From the NCBI GenBank assembly GCA_034437655.1, contig DAOTTU010000041.1, forward strand, positions 186,001 to 250,000: a DNA stretch of 64,000 nt, in the 5' to 3' direction. How positions within the stretch are numbered: the stretch's first letter is position 1; every line of letters starts with the position of its first letter. Made by a program: the position numbers and the translations under genes. This document shows positions 8,719-17,714 of the stretch, in pieces. The stretch comes from J027 sp034437655 (GTDB lineage: Bacteria; Chloroflexota; Anaerolineae; Aggregatilineales; J027). The notes beneath the pieces were generated by a model that was given only the letters and a program-made list of their open reading frames with translations, did not search any database and was not told the origin of the DNA.

Positions 8719-10155
8719 CTACTCCTCACTTTTTAACTGCTGGCTGGCTTTAGTCACTGCATCAACAATCTTGTAATAGCCGGTACAACGGCACAAATTG
8801 CCGGAAATACTCTGCAATATCTGTGCATGGTCAGGTTGTGGGTGTTCATCTAGCAGCTTTGCCGCAGACATCAAAAATCCTGGTATACAAAAACCACATT
8901 GCACCGCGCCAGTTTCAACAAAAGCGGCTTGAATGGGGTGCAGTCGTTCATTGTCGGCAAGGCCTTCAACTGTCACAATGTCTGCGCCGTGTGCGCGAGG
9001 AGCTGGCACCATACAACTCATTACGGCCATATCATCCAGGAAGACTGTACACGCACCACATTCTCCCTCTGCACAACCGACCTTTGTCCCTGTATAACCA
9101 CAGTCATCGCGCAGGAAGTCCAGCAAGGTTTTGTCAAAACCCGTATCGGCTTCGACCGGGTGCCCGTTGACCGTCGTTCGTATGTGTCTTTGTTGCTGGT
9201 CATGCCGGGCGAGATGTGCTGTACCATTCGCTGAAGCCTGCCCCCACAGCATCGCCGGGTTTTCTGGGAAACCGATACGGTGCTGGTCATCACGTAGACG
9301 TCGCAATGCCCGCGCCGTGAGTACTTTCACCATCTCAGTACGATAGGTCGCTGGCGCACGAACATCATCAATCGGGGTAGGAATAGTGGCCGCAAGTTTG
9401 GCCGCCGCCACAATCGTTTCTTCATTCAGCGGTTTGCCGCGCAAAAAGTCTTCAATGGCTGTCGCTTGCAAAATCGTCGGGGCGACGCTGCCATACGTCA
9501 CAGCCGCGTCAGTAATCTGCCCGTCGTCGAGGGTTAAAACCGCCGCAATGTTGACGACAGAAATCGCCTGGACCCGGCGTAAACCAAGTTTCAGGAATAT
9601 GCCACGCTGGTTCGGTTGCATGGCGGGAATATCAATGCGGGTGAGCATCTCATCGGGCTGCATCACAGTTTGGCGCAAGCCTGTATAAAATGCCGCCAGT
9701 GGAAGCGTACGCTCCGCTTCTATTGAACGCAGCGTGACACTTGCGCCCAGTGCCCACAGCGGCGTGATGGTGTCATTCGCCGGGCTCGCCGTAATCAGGT
9801 TGCCTGCGATCGTTGCACGATTGCGAATTTGTGGCGCACCAACTTCCCACGCAGCTTGTGCCAGCGGAAAGGCTTCCTTCACAACTGGTGGCGACACAAC
9901 AACTTGATTGTGGGTCACCAATGGGCCAAGCGAGATCATATCCTCTTGACGGGTGATCGCCGCAAGTTCAGGCACACGGCTAATGTCAATCAAGATTTCC
10001 AACTCAGGGCGTTGATGCCGTTCCAACTCAATAATGAGGTCAGTGGCACCGGCCACAATCCGCGCCTGTTTACCGTGTACTGCCAGAAGTTCAAGTGCTT
10101 GTTCAAGCGTGTCTACAGTGTGATATTGTTTCCACATGGGTTGTAATCTTTGCAT
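8719..10155 (-). CDS. Molybdenum hydroxylase fused FAD-binding and 2Fe-2S subunit
   Basis: 478 residues joining two subunits that are separate in most bacterial three-subunit enzymes. Residues 1 to about 300 are the FAD-binding (CoxM/XdhB-like) part, with AGATDLIIELE near 35, and RNRATIAGNLITASPANDT near 110-130 (FAD pyrophosphate loop). Residues about 320-478 are the iron-sulfur (CoxS/XdhC-like) part. Its plant-type cluster ligands are in GCAEGECGAC and SCMVPA, and its second cluster ligands in QCGFC and NLCRCTGY, so all eight cysteines are present. It carries electrons from the Mo subunit to FAD and an outside acceptor. First gene of the operon. An alternative start at Met7 (10137) cannot be excluded, as neither start has a clear ribosome site. 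Confidence 0.9.
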   Translation of the reverse strand: MQRLQPMWKQYHTVDTLEQALELLAVHGKQARIVAGATDLIIELERHQRPELEILIDISRVPELAAITRQEDMISLGPLVTHNQVVVSPPVVKEAFPLAQAAWEVGAPQIRNRATIAGNLITASPANDTITPLWALGASVTLRSIEAERTLPLAAFYTGLRQTVMQPDEMLTRIDIPAMQPNQRGIFLKLGLRRVQAISVVNIAAVLTLDDGQITDAAVTYGSVAPTILQATAIEDFLRGKPLNEETIVAAAKLAATIPTPIDDVRAPATYRTEMVKVLTARALRRLRDDQHRIGFPENPAMLWGQASANGTAHLARHDQQQRHIRTTVNGHPVEADTGFDKTLLDFLRDDCGYTGTKVGCAEGECGACTVFLDDMAVMSCMVPAPRAHGADIVTVEGLADNERLHPIQAAFVETGAVQCGFCIPGFLMSAAKLLDEHPQPDHAQILQSISGNLCRCTGYYKIVDAVTKASQQLKSEE

Positions 10156-10238
10156 TAACGTTGGGATTTAATCTAGCGTGGTTCGGAGCAGCACGCAATA
10201 TTCTCTTAGGTAGCCCCACCTATCTGGCAAGCACTGTC

Positions 10239-11378
10239 CTATTCGTACCACCACAAAAACTGCGCCGGCGAGAATATTTCTGACGAAAAAACCACCTGTG
10301 GCGGTGCATTGCTGTCCAGGTCTAGCCGATAGAGCGCTCCACGAAGCGTCTGCGTTTCGGCATCAAGGCGACTTGCCATAAAGTACACTGCATCATCTGA
10401 CAACGACCAATAGACATCACTTTCGACAATATCTGCTGTTGCGGTCAGGCGTTGCGGTGCGGTCGTGCCATCCAAACTTAACAGATACAAGTCGGTGATT
10501 GCACCTGCTGCTATGGCCGATTGTAACACAACCACGATACGCTGGTCGTCAGGAGAATATGCAGATGTCAGGTTCACCACAGCGTCGAAAGGAAATGTGG
10601 CAAAAGGGTCAATATTACATGGGTCGCCCGGGCCAATCACACATGCAGTGGATAGAATCGCCACGGCGAGAGTGTCTTCCGTATAGTAGGCAACCAGCAG
10701 CCCACTCCCGTCACCTGTCCAGCGGTAGTCATGCAACAAACCGTTTTCACTCGAAAACACCAAACGCGGTGCTGGTGCGCCCTGGCTGGGGAGGCTATAG
10801 AGCGTGGGGAAAGGGGCCATCGGCTCAATAACATGGTAAATTAGCGCCGCCCCTCCCGGTGACCAGCGGACATCATAAATCGTCGGATGCGTAATGAGGC
10901 TTGTTGGTGTTGTCAACATCGTATCGGTAAGCACCAATGCCGTACCGCCTTCGACAGTAGGTTGTGTCCAGGCGACACGCGCACCATCTGGCGCGACCTG
11001 TGGACACGTTAATGGGGCTTGCATATCTGCTTCTAGAATCAATTCACGGCTACGGCTACCAACATCAATCCGATACACAAGCGGCTGGCCAGCGTTGTCC
11101 ACCAGTTCATACAACATAGCGCTGCCATCGGGGAACATTGTCGGCGGGCATACCGGGCGATTGGCAAATGTCGCGAGGGTGTCTGCACGCCCTTCTGCAA
11201 GGGACACCAGTGAAATCGGAAAACCCTGCCCATTCACATCTACGCCAGAAACAAGCACCCGGGCGGCATCAGGAGGTGGGGTTGTTTGGGTCGTGCCCGG
11301 TAACTCACCACCAGTCGCCAGCAAGAAAGCCAGCACCCAGAACGTCACCAGAGCGCGTATTATGATCAGTCGCATCAT
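10239..11378 (-). CDS. Secreted WD40/TolB-like beta-propeller protein
   Basis: 379 residues. The N-terminus has a signal-peptide-like segment (LIIIRALVTFWVLAFLLATGG, residues 4-24). The rest is made of repeated blades of the PD40/TolB type, with recurring phrases such as PDGSAMLYELVD, PDGARVAWTQP, SPGGAALIYHV, GDGSGLLVAYY, SPDDQRIVVVLQS and LSDDAVYFMASR. These are typical of six- to seven-bladed propellers that read out aspects of the cell surface or bind partners. No catalytic residues are evident. Its ATG directly follows the TAA of the acylase-like gene, so the two are co-translated and probably act together outside the cytoplasmic membrane. Confidence 0.75.
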   Translation of the reverse strand: MMRLIIIRALVTFWVLAFLLATGGELPGTTQTTPPPDAARVLVSGVDVNGQGFPISLVSLAEGRADTLATFANRPVCPPTMFPDGSAMLYELVDNAGQPLVYRIDVGSRSRELILEADMQAPLTCPQVAPDGARVAWTQPTVEGGTALVLTDTMLTTPTSLITHPTIYDVRWSPGGAALIYHVIEPMAPFPTLYSLPSQGAPAPRLVFSSENGLLHDYRWTGDGSGLLVAYYTEDTLAVAILSTACVIGPGDPCNIDPFATFPFDAVVNLTSAYSPDDQRIVVVLQSAIAAGAITDLYLLSLDGTTAPQRLTATADIVESDVYWSLSDDAVYFMASRLDAETQTLRGALYRLDLDSNAPPQVVFSSEIFSPAQFLWWYE

Positions 11379-13919
11379 TTATCCTTCGGGTTGTGCCGGG
11401 CGAAGTTCAAGTTCACGGGTGGCGCTATTGCGGATCGCGTCTATGCCCCAGCGCAGATTATGATAGTCAAGTGTTCGCCACGGTGCAATCATGTCAACGT
11501 AATGGTCACTAGCCGGATGGCCGCTCTGCCCGGTATTATGCATTGCACGACTGCTATCCAGATCACCCATGTCAATAATTAACCGATACACGGGCACTAA
11601 CGCCACATGCAAATCCTCGATAGTCATAGTCGGTACAACGTCAGGAGGGGGCATCTCTGACGACATTTCAAACCAATAGGCTGTCCGGTTCAACGTGTCC
11701 AACGCACCGCTAATGCCGTATTCACTACGATTGAGCGGGAACGGCCCGGCTGAAACAACCACGTTCAAGTCCCACAGGTCTTGCTGGCCAATGACACGAC
11801 TATTGAAATCTACCTGATGCACGGTGCCCCATGCCCATTGTTCATAGTCACGCCCAAACTGTGCAACAAGTCGCTCGATGACGGTCACGAAAGCATCACT
11901 TAACTGGGTATCGCGTTCCTCTTGAACCAGCGTGCGCGGGTTGTCCCACACAGGATGTTGCGGGAAACGCATCAGCTCTGGTAATTGCCAGACGAGTTCC
12001 AGACGTTCTGCATGGCTAAGTGTGGCTGCTTCGGTCAGGTGTAAAGACATCAGGACTTCCAGTACCCATAGGTTAAAGACCGTTGCGCGGGTACTTTCCT
12101 GATCGCTATGGTATTCCCAATCTAGCACCCAGTCACGGGTATCCGTCAAGAATTCGGTAGTATCTGCTTCGTCGCTAACGCTCAGTCCCTCAAGATATGG
12201 CAGCAACACCGGCCCCAGAAGACTCTGTGTGTCACCCTGTATTTGGGCAATCCCATCAGCGGTAGCGTGTGTCTGGCGATCCAATAGAGCGTTGATATGG
12301 TCATGAAATGCTTGCTGCTGTTGCGTTTGCGGCATAAGCTGACCATCTACCAGTATAATGATCGACTCCGGTGGGTTATAGCGGGTCGTCGGAATCGTAG
12401 GGGGTGGGTCACTGGTCAAGCGATGATCCATCGCCGCGGCCGCCGTGTGTTGTAGTCGTGCTGCCCCACCAACCTGGTAACCAATGTTGCCAGCCGTGTC
12501 TGCATAGAGCCAGGCAGCCGTCGGGTGCTTCCATGTGGTCAGAGCCTCTTGAAACGTGTTCCAATTTGTTGCTTGCATGGCTTGCAAAACAGCACCCAGC
12601 GGGTCATCATCAGCTATAATCTGTTGCTGGAGGGTTAACGCAGTCTGCCCTTCAAGTGCTGTGACAACTGCACCAAATTCGCTGTCGTACACCGTACGCG
12701 GTGGGAACTGAGCTTCAACATCGGTGGTGGCAACGGTCGTCGGGCCGATTGACACAGTGTCCAGCGCTTGCCAGTCTCCATCGTTAAAATATTGCAGCTT
12801 GTTCTCAGGGTTGAGTGTTACGGTCTGCGAGGCAAATGTTGCGTGCCCGGTCGGGTTAAAGCCCCAGGCAATGGTACCGTTATGGCCACTGAAAATAGCT
12901 GGCACCCCGGCCAGACTAAACCCAACGGCCGCATACGTGCAATCGGGCTGAATATTCGTGCAATGCAACCCGATTTCGTACCATATCCCCGGAATTTCTG
13001 GTGGGGCTTGCGCTGCCACTGAAAGTAACCCACCCCCCGACTGTGTCCGTTCTCCACCAAGTGCCCACGCTACCCCTCCATACGGCCCGACCAGTCCAAG
13101 CCGTTGCACAAAGTCGCGGGTCGTAATTGCCAGCTTTTGTGCATACAGCGCCTGTTGAGTTTCGGTGTCTGTTGCAGTACTGTGCGTTGGTAATGTAGGA
13201 ATAGCTGAATGTGCCAGTGGCGCAGCGCGCTGGTCACCGGTCGAGGCGGCTGCCTCAATCAACGCTTGTTCGAATGGTTGCCAGATGTCGTTTGCCTGCG
13301 CAAATTCAAACAGCCCCAACAACAATAACGATTGGTAAGGTTCCCACGGCTCAATATCAACGTCACGCCCCAGATAAATCATCAGGTTGTCAAATTGGCC
13401 ACTCAGCCCGATTAAACCATACTCCGACGCCAGCGCACGCACCTCGCGGCCTTGAATATAGGCGTTCACACCCGCCGCATAAGCATTCAACACACGTCTT
13501 GCTTCGGGAGACGCCGACTGCCAGCGGGCACGGGCCATGCGCTCAAGGTTCACAATACGCATCAAGTGGTCTGCATCCAGTACCGTTTCGCGGTCACTAA
13601 GCAATATTTCGTGCAAGCGCCCCATCGCAATATAGCGGCTCAATTCCATTTGCCACCATCGGTCCTGCGCATGGACATAGCCCATCGTAAAATACAGGTC
13701 AGCGTTGTTGGTCGCATAGAGTTGAGGAATGGCCCAGCTATCACGGTAAACCGTAACCGGGTCTTGCAACCCCTCCACCCGCGTTACACCGTCTGTTTGG
13801 GGCAGCGGACTGAAATAAAATGAGTAAGCAACGTACGCCACCAGCAGTATCACCGACAACAGCGTTGCCGCTATACCAATAGCGAGTATGCGTATCCAGT
13901 TACGTGATGCGTGTTTCAT
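11379..13919 (-). CDS. Penicillin-acylase-like protein (Ntn-hydrolase fold) lacking the nucleophile serine
   Basis: 846 residues, the normal length of penicillin amidase (S45) precursors. It has an N-terminal membrane anchor or signal segment (residues 9-32, ILAIGIAATLLSVILLVAYVA). The alpha-chain region shows DRWWQMELSRYIAMGRL near 85 and GVNAYI near 150. The expected beta-chain start, in active enzymes Ser-Asn-x-Trp, reads GGVAWALGGERTQSGGG near 281-297. The nucleophile position is Gly (residue about 282, bases 13074-13076), and the following PLLANDPH-type segment is LLSVAAQ. Fold-level motifs persist downstream: FSGHNGTIAWGFN near 345 and NTGQSGHPASDHY near 805. By family knowledge, loss of Ser should abolish both self-cleavage and catalysis, so this is likely a pseudoenzyme or binding protein. 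Confidence 0.82.
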   Translation of the reverse strand: MKHASRNWIRILAIGIAATLLSVILLVAYVAYSFYFSPLPQTDGVTRVEGLQDPVTVYRDSWAIPQLYATNNADLYFTMGYVHAQDRWWQMELSRYIAMGRLHEILLSDRETVLDADHLMRIVNLERMARARWQSASPEARRVLNAYAAGVNAYIQGREVRALASEYGLIGLSGQFDNLMIYLGRDVDIEPWEPYQSLLLLGLFEFAQANDIWQPFEQALIEAAASTGDQRAAPLAHSAIPTLPTHSTATDTETQQALYAQKLAITTRDFVQRLGLVGPYGGVAWALGGERTQSGGGLLSVAAQAPPEIPGIWYEIGLHCTNIQPDCTYAAVGFSLAGVPAIFSGHNGTIAWGFNPTGHATFASQTVTLNPENKLQYFNDGDWQALDTVSIGPTTVATTDVEAQFPPRTVYDSEFGAVVTALEGQTALTLQQQIIADDDPLGAVLQAMQATNWNTFQEALTTWKHPTAAWLYADTAGNIGYQVGGAARLQHTAAAAMDHRLTSDPPPTIPTTRYNPPESIIILVDGQLMPQTQQQQAFHDHINALLDRQTHATADGIAQIQGDTQSLLGPVLLPYLEGLSVSDEADTTEFLTDTRDWVLDWEYHSDQESTRATVFNLWVLEVLMSLHLTEAATLSHAERLELVWQLPELMRFPQHPVWDNPRTLVQEERDTQLSDAFVTVIERLVAQFGRDYEQWAWGTVHQVDFNSRVIGQQDLWDLNVVVSAGPFPLNRSEYGISGALDTLNRTAYWFEMSSEMPPPDVVPTMTIEDLHVALVPVYRLIIDMGDLDSSRAMHNTGQSGHPASDHYVDMIAPWRTLDYHNLRWGIDAIRNSATRELELRPAQPEG

Positions 13920-14064
13920 AGCTTTGTGATTGCCCGGATTCGTGAACAGGGTCGCATGCTAAAGTGATGGGAAACCAACTGCCTGCCACACCATGCTACC
14001 GTATGGAGAAGATAGCAGTAGCCCCCCAAAGTTTCAAGCGACACACACCGGCAATTTCACAATG

Positions 14065-15180
14065 TCACGCTTGTTGCAACATACGATCCTGATAATTCAA
14101 CAGGTCGCGTTGCGAGAGGAGCCCGATAGGACGTTGATTTTGCACAACAAGGAGGTACAGATAGTCATTGGTGGCATTGTCGTTCAGTGCGTCGAAAAGG
14201 TCAACCTGTGCATCAACTGCACGCACACCATTCATCGGTACCATCACGTCGCGTACGATTTTGTTAACACGGTTCATCGGTGACATATTGCGCACATGTT
14301 CGAGCGGGAAGACGCCGATCATTTCGCCATTTTGTACAACGGGTGCTGCTGAACGCCCACCTGCGCCAATTGACATCATATCAACTGCATATGATAGGGG
14401 CCAGTCTGCATTCACCGCGATATTGCCACCATGATTGCCGACCAGTTGACCCATCGAGACTCCCGTCAGCCCAGCGCGACGTTCAGCGAACCACAATTGG
14501 GCACGGGCAGCATTCAAGAAAAACATGCCCAAAAACAGAAGCCACAACCCCGTGATGTTGCCAAAGAACACGGAGAATATACCACCAACGATCATCAAGC
14601 CGCCCATACCCTGCCCCAGGTATGCCGACAGGCGCGAGGCGCTGAGGTAGTTGCCGCTCAACCACCAGATTACAGCGCGCAACACACGCCCACCGTCCAG
14701 TGGAAAACCGGGGAGCATATTGAACGCGGCCAGCAGCAGGTTAATAGTGCCCAACCACCACAGCATCGCCGACACCACACTTGCATCGTCAAACAATTCG
14801 CGCATTCCGAGGAAGATGCCGCCAAGCGCGACACTGCTCAGCGGCCCAATCAGCGCAATCCAGAATTCTTGATGCGCCCGCCGCGGTTCAGTCTCAATTT
14901 CAGCAACGCCCCCAAGGAAGAACAGAACGATTTGCTTGACTTTAAGGCCGTATGCTTTCGCAACAATCGCGTGCGCAAGTTCATGCCAAAGAATGCTGAA
15001 GAAAAATAGCCCAGCACCAATCGCGGCATACCAGAAATATACAGAGTCGTCAAACCCGGGAGCCCGGACAGGCAGTTCGAGCGTAAGCTGCCACGTCACT
15101 AAGGCAGCAATAATTAACAGGCTATAGTTGATGCCAACCTTTACACCCGCGATTTTCCCGAAGGAGATAGACGGCGTCAT
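14065..15180 (-). CDS. Site-2-protease-type zinc metalloprotease (M50) with C-terminal CBS domains
   Basis: 371 residues. Intramembrane protease of the Rip/SpoIVFB-like class, which cuts membrane-bound regulators such as anti-sigma factors or signal-peptide remnants. The zinc motif HELAH is at residues 66-70 within a membrane helix (FFFSILWHELAH), and the third ligand region is FPLDGGRVLRA with Asp162. Four to six membrane segments are visible before residue 235. Residues about 240-371 hold a CBS pair (for example VGNHGG, PVVQNGEMIGVFP, VMVPMNGVRAVDA, PIGLLSQRDLL), which by family binds adenosine nucleotides and gates activity. An AAAGGA ribosome site precedes the ATG. The substrate is unknown. 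The anti-sigma factor encoded at 42317-42868 is one candidate, by function class only. Confidence 0.9.
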   Translation of the reverse strand: MTPSISFGKIAGVKVGINYSLLIIAALVTWQLTLELPVRAPGFDDSVYFWYAAIGAGLFFFSILWHELAHAIVAKAYGLKVKQIVLFFLGGVAEIETEPRRAHQEFWIALIGPLSSVALGGIFLGMRELFDDASVVSAMLWWLGTINLLLAAFNMLPGFPLDGGRVLRAVIWWLSGNYLSASRLSAYLGQGMGGLMIVGGIFSVFFGNITGLWLLFLGMFFLNAARAQLWFAERRAGLTGVSMGQLVGNHGGNIAVNADWPLSYAVDMMSIGAGGRSAAPVVQNGEMIGVFPLEHVRNMSPMNRVNKIVRDVMVPMNGVRAVDAQVDLFDALNDNATNDYLYLLVVQNQRPIGLLSQRDLLNYQDRMLQQA

Positions 15181-15286
15181 AGTCGAATTATCCTTTGTGC
15201 TATGTTAAACGTGCCGCTTGCAATAAGCCTTATCGCCATTTGACTAAGGATAGCAGAAAATCGCGGCCAAAATTGCAAATATTGCA

Positions 15287-16780
15287 TTAGTGATCTGTAG
15301 AAGCCATCCAGTTTCGTTTTTTGGCGATAGCCTCGGTATAGAGGGTGTGGTATTGGTGGGCACTGGTTGCCCAGCTCCAATTCTTGCGCATCCCGCGTTC
15401 TTGCATCCGTTCGAATGCAGCGCGACGTTGTTTATACGTCTCAATCGCCCAGCGCAGGGTATTCACCAGCGCGTCAACTTCTTCCCACAAAAAGAGGAAT
15501 CCGGTTCCAACATCGGCGTCAGCGTCGTCATAATTATCGATGGTATCAACCAGCCCCCCCGTTTCCCGCGCAACAGGCAAGGCCCCATAGCGTAGCGCAA
15601 TCATTTGTGCCATACCACAGGGCTCGTAACGACTTGGGACTACCAGCAAATCAGCACCAGCATAAATGCGTTGCGCCAGGATAGGATCGAAATAGGTATT
15701 GGCGCGTGCTTTCCACGGGAAATCGTTCCCAATGCTCCAAAGTTGATGTTCAAGCTGCCATTCGCCCGTGCCCAAACTAACAATCTGCACGTCAGTGTCG
15801 ATACAAATCGACCGCAACGCCGGTGCCAGCAAATCAATGCCTTTTTGCGCAACCAAACGCGACACGACACCGATTATCGGAACATCATCGTTTACGGGCA
15901 GGCCCATCACTTCCTGCAAACCGCGCTTATTTTCAATGCGCTTTTCGCGGAAATCTTCAACCGTGAAGTTCTGGAAAAGATGCTTGTCGGTAGCAGGGTC
16001 AAAGCGTTCCATATCCAAACCGTTGAGAATACCGCTGAAGTCTGCATCTCGTGCCCAGATTAACGGTTCCAGGCCTTCACCAAAGCGCGGGTAGTGCAGC
16101 TCAATCGCGTGGTTGGGGCTCACTGTATTGAGCTTGTCTGCATACGCCAACCCTATCGGCAATAGGTCACCCGTCAAATTCATGTGTTGCAATACCGGAT
16201 GCGTCGGCAGTTCAATCCCAACCGCATCCATCTGGTCCCCGGCCATCAGTCCCTTGTACCCCATATTATGAATTGACATCACCGAGGCCGTGCCGTTCCA
16301 GCCATCTTCAAAACGGGCCAGGTGCATCAAATAGGGAATCAGTCCGGTATGCCAATCATGGACATGGATGACGTCTGGCCACCACGAGCCGCTCTCATAG
16401 TCTGCACCCTGCCCCAATTGCCAGACAGCCCCCAACGCAGCTTGCGCAAAAAAAATAAAACGTTGAATGTCCCAGTTTTCATCGGTATAGATATACGGTT
16501 GATCAAAAAAGGGCCAGCTTCTGAGAAAATAAAATGGAATATCGTTGTGGATGGTTTTGCTGACGTGGACATCAGCTACCCCAACACGCCGTACCTCTCG
16601 AAAAAAGAAATTATGAGTCAGTCCATAAGCGGCATTGTCAATGGTGCCATAGTGTGGCATCAAAACACGTGCATCAATTCCAATCTGTTTCAAGGCATGT
16701 GGCAAACCCCCAACAACATCACCTAACCCGCCTGTTTTGGCAAACGGTACTGCTTCTGCGGCAACAAAAAGTACATTCAT
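15287..16780 (-). CDS. glgA: Glycogen synthase (ADP-glucose, GT5)
   Basis: 497 residues, normal for bacterial GlgA, which lengthens alpha-1,4-glucan chains from ADP-glucose in the cytoplasm. The N-terminal ADP-glucose-binding motif KTGGLGDVVGGLP starts at Lys15. The N-terminal starch-synthase domain runs to about residue 245, and the C-terminal GT-B domain carries VSRLVAQKGIDLL near 300 and the catalytic EPCGMAQMIALRYGALPVARETGGL near 390-415. Compared with the usual EPCGLxQ motif only conservative changes are seen. The start at 16780 has no strong ribosome site. It is divergent from the exonuclease III gene and lies near glgC and glgP on the same strand. Confidence 0.93.
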   Translation of the reverse strand: MNVLFVAAEAVPFAKTGGLGDVVGGLPHALKQIGIDARVLMPHYGTIDNAAYGLTHNFFFREVRRVGVADVHVSKTIHNDIPFYFLRSWPFFDQPYIYTDENWDIQRFIFFAQAALGAVWQLGQGADYESGSWWPDVIHVHDWHTGLIPYLMHLARFEDGWNGTASVMSIHNMGYKGLMAGDQMDAVGIELPTHPVLQHMNLTGDLLPIGLAYADKLNTVSPNHAIELHYPRFGEGLEPLIWARDADFSGILNGLDMERFDPATDKHLFQNFTVEDFREKRIENKRGLQEVMGLPVNDDVPIIGVVSRLVAQKGIDLLAPALRSICIDTDVQIVSLGTGEWQLEHQLWSIGNDFPWKARANTYFDPILAQRIYAGADLLVVPSRYEPCGMAQMIALRYGALPVARETGGLVDTIDNYDDADADVGTGFLFLWEEVDALVNTLRWAIETYKQRRAAFERMQERGMRKNWSWATSAHQYHTLYTEAIAKKRNWMASTDH

Positions 16781-16916
16781 TTTGAAAGTTGTCCTGACTG
16801 TTGGTGATTTAAATAATGCGTCATGCTAGATTGTAGCGAAAATCATAGCGGGCTGTGGTAGACTTAGCGCGTCGTGTGTGGCATTAACCGACAAAACAAA
16901 TCTATAGAAATGAGTT

Positions 16917-17711
16917 ATGCGACTACTATCCTGGAACATCAATGGCATTCGTGCCGCCCATCGTAAAGGGTTTGTCAACTGGTTGCAGCGGGCACAACCT
17001 GATGTCCTCGCGCTACAAGAAGTACGAGCCCTGCCCGATCAAGTACCGAAAGATATTCGGACCGCCGAGAATTATCATACCTTCTGGTTCCCAGCCGAAA
17101 AACGCGGCTACAGCGGCGTTGGGCTAATGAGCAAAATTCGCCCACAGGCCGTGCGTTATGGGCTTGGACAACCGGAGTTTGACAACGAAGGGCGTGTCAT
17201 CATCGCTGAATACAAAGCGTTTACCCTGTTCAACGGCTATTTTCCTAGCGGCACCAGCGGTCAGGAACGCATTGACTACAAGCTCGCTTTTAACGAGGCT
17301 TTCCTGAGTGCAATTGAAGATGTGCGTGCTACAGGCAAACCCGTTGTCGTCTGCGGTGATGTTAACATTGCCCACCAACCGATAGACCTGACGAATCCGA
17401 AAGCAAACGCAAAAAATTCAGGCTTCTTGCCTATTGAACGCGAATGGCTGGACCGCTTGATGGATTTTGGTTATATCGACACCTTCCGCCACTTTTATCC
17501 AGACACACCCGAGATGTATAGCTGGTGGACGATGCGTAACAACGCGCGCGAACGTAACATTGGCTGGCGGATTGACTATTTCATCGTCTCAGACGCGCTC
17601 CGCCCGGCACTGAAAGATGCACAGATCCTGACGAGCGTTACAGGTTCTGATCATTGTCCAGTCGCGTTGGAACTTGATCTGGCAGCTATCCAGAAAACAG
17701 AATCTCAGTAG
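16917..17711 (+). CDS. xth: Exodeoxyribonuclease III (AP endonuclease)
   Basis: 264 residues, the standard ExoIII/ExoA length. The enzyme cuts DNA at abasic sites and removes 3' blocking groups in base excision repair. Catalytic features in order: SWNINGIRA at residues 5-13 (metal-binding Asn), ALQEVRA near 33 (Glu), the CGDVNIAHQPIDL block near 145 (Asp and Asn), GWRIDYFIVSD near 220, and the terminal GSDHCPVALEL near 243-253 with the Asp-His pair. It is divergent from glgA and convergent with rnhB, with only three bases between the stop codons. Confidence 0.93.
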   Translation: MRLLSWNINGIRAAHRKGFVNWLQRAQPDVLALQEVRALPDQVPKDIRTAENYHTFWFPAEKRGYSGVGLMSKIRPQAVRYGLGQPEFDNEGRVIIAEYKAFTLFNGYFPSGTSGQERIDYKLAFNEAFLSAIEDVRATGKPVVVCGDVNIAHQPIDLTNPKANAKNSGFLPIEREWLDRLMDFGYIDTFRHFYPDTPEMYSWWTMRNNARERNIGWRIDYFIVSDALRPALKDAQILTSVTGSDHCPVALELDLAAIQKTESQ

Positions 17712-17714
17712 AAA

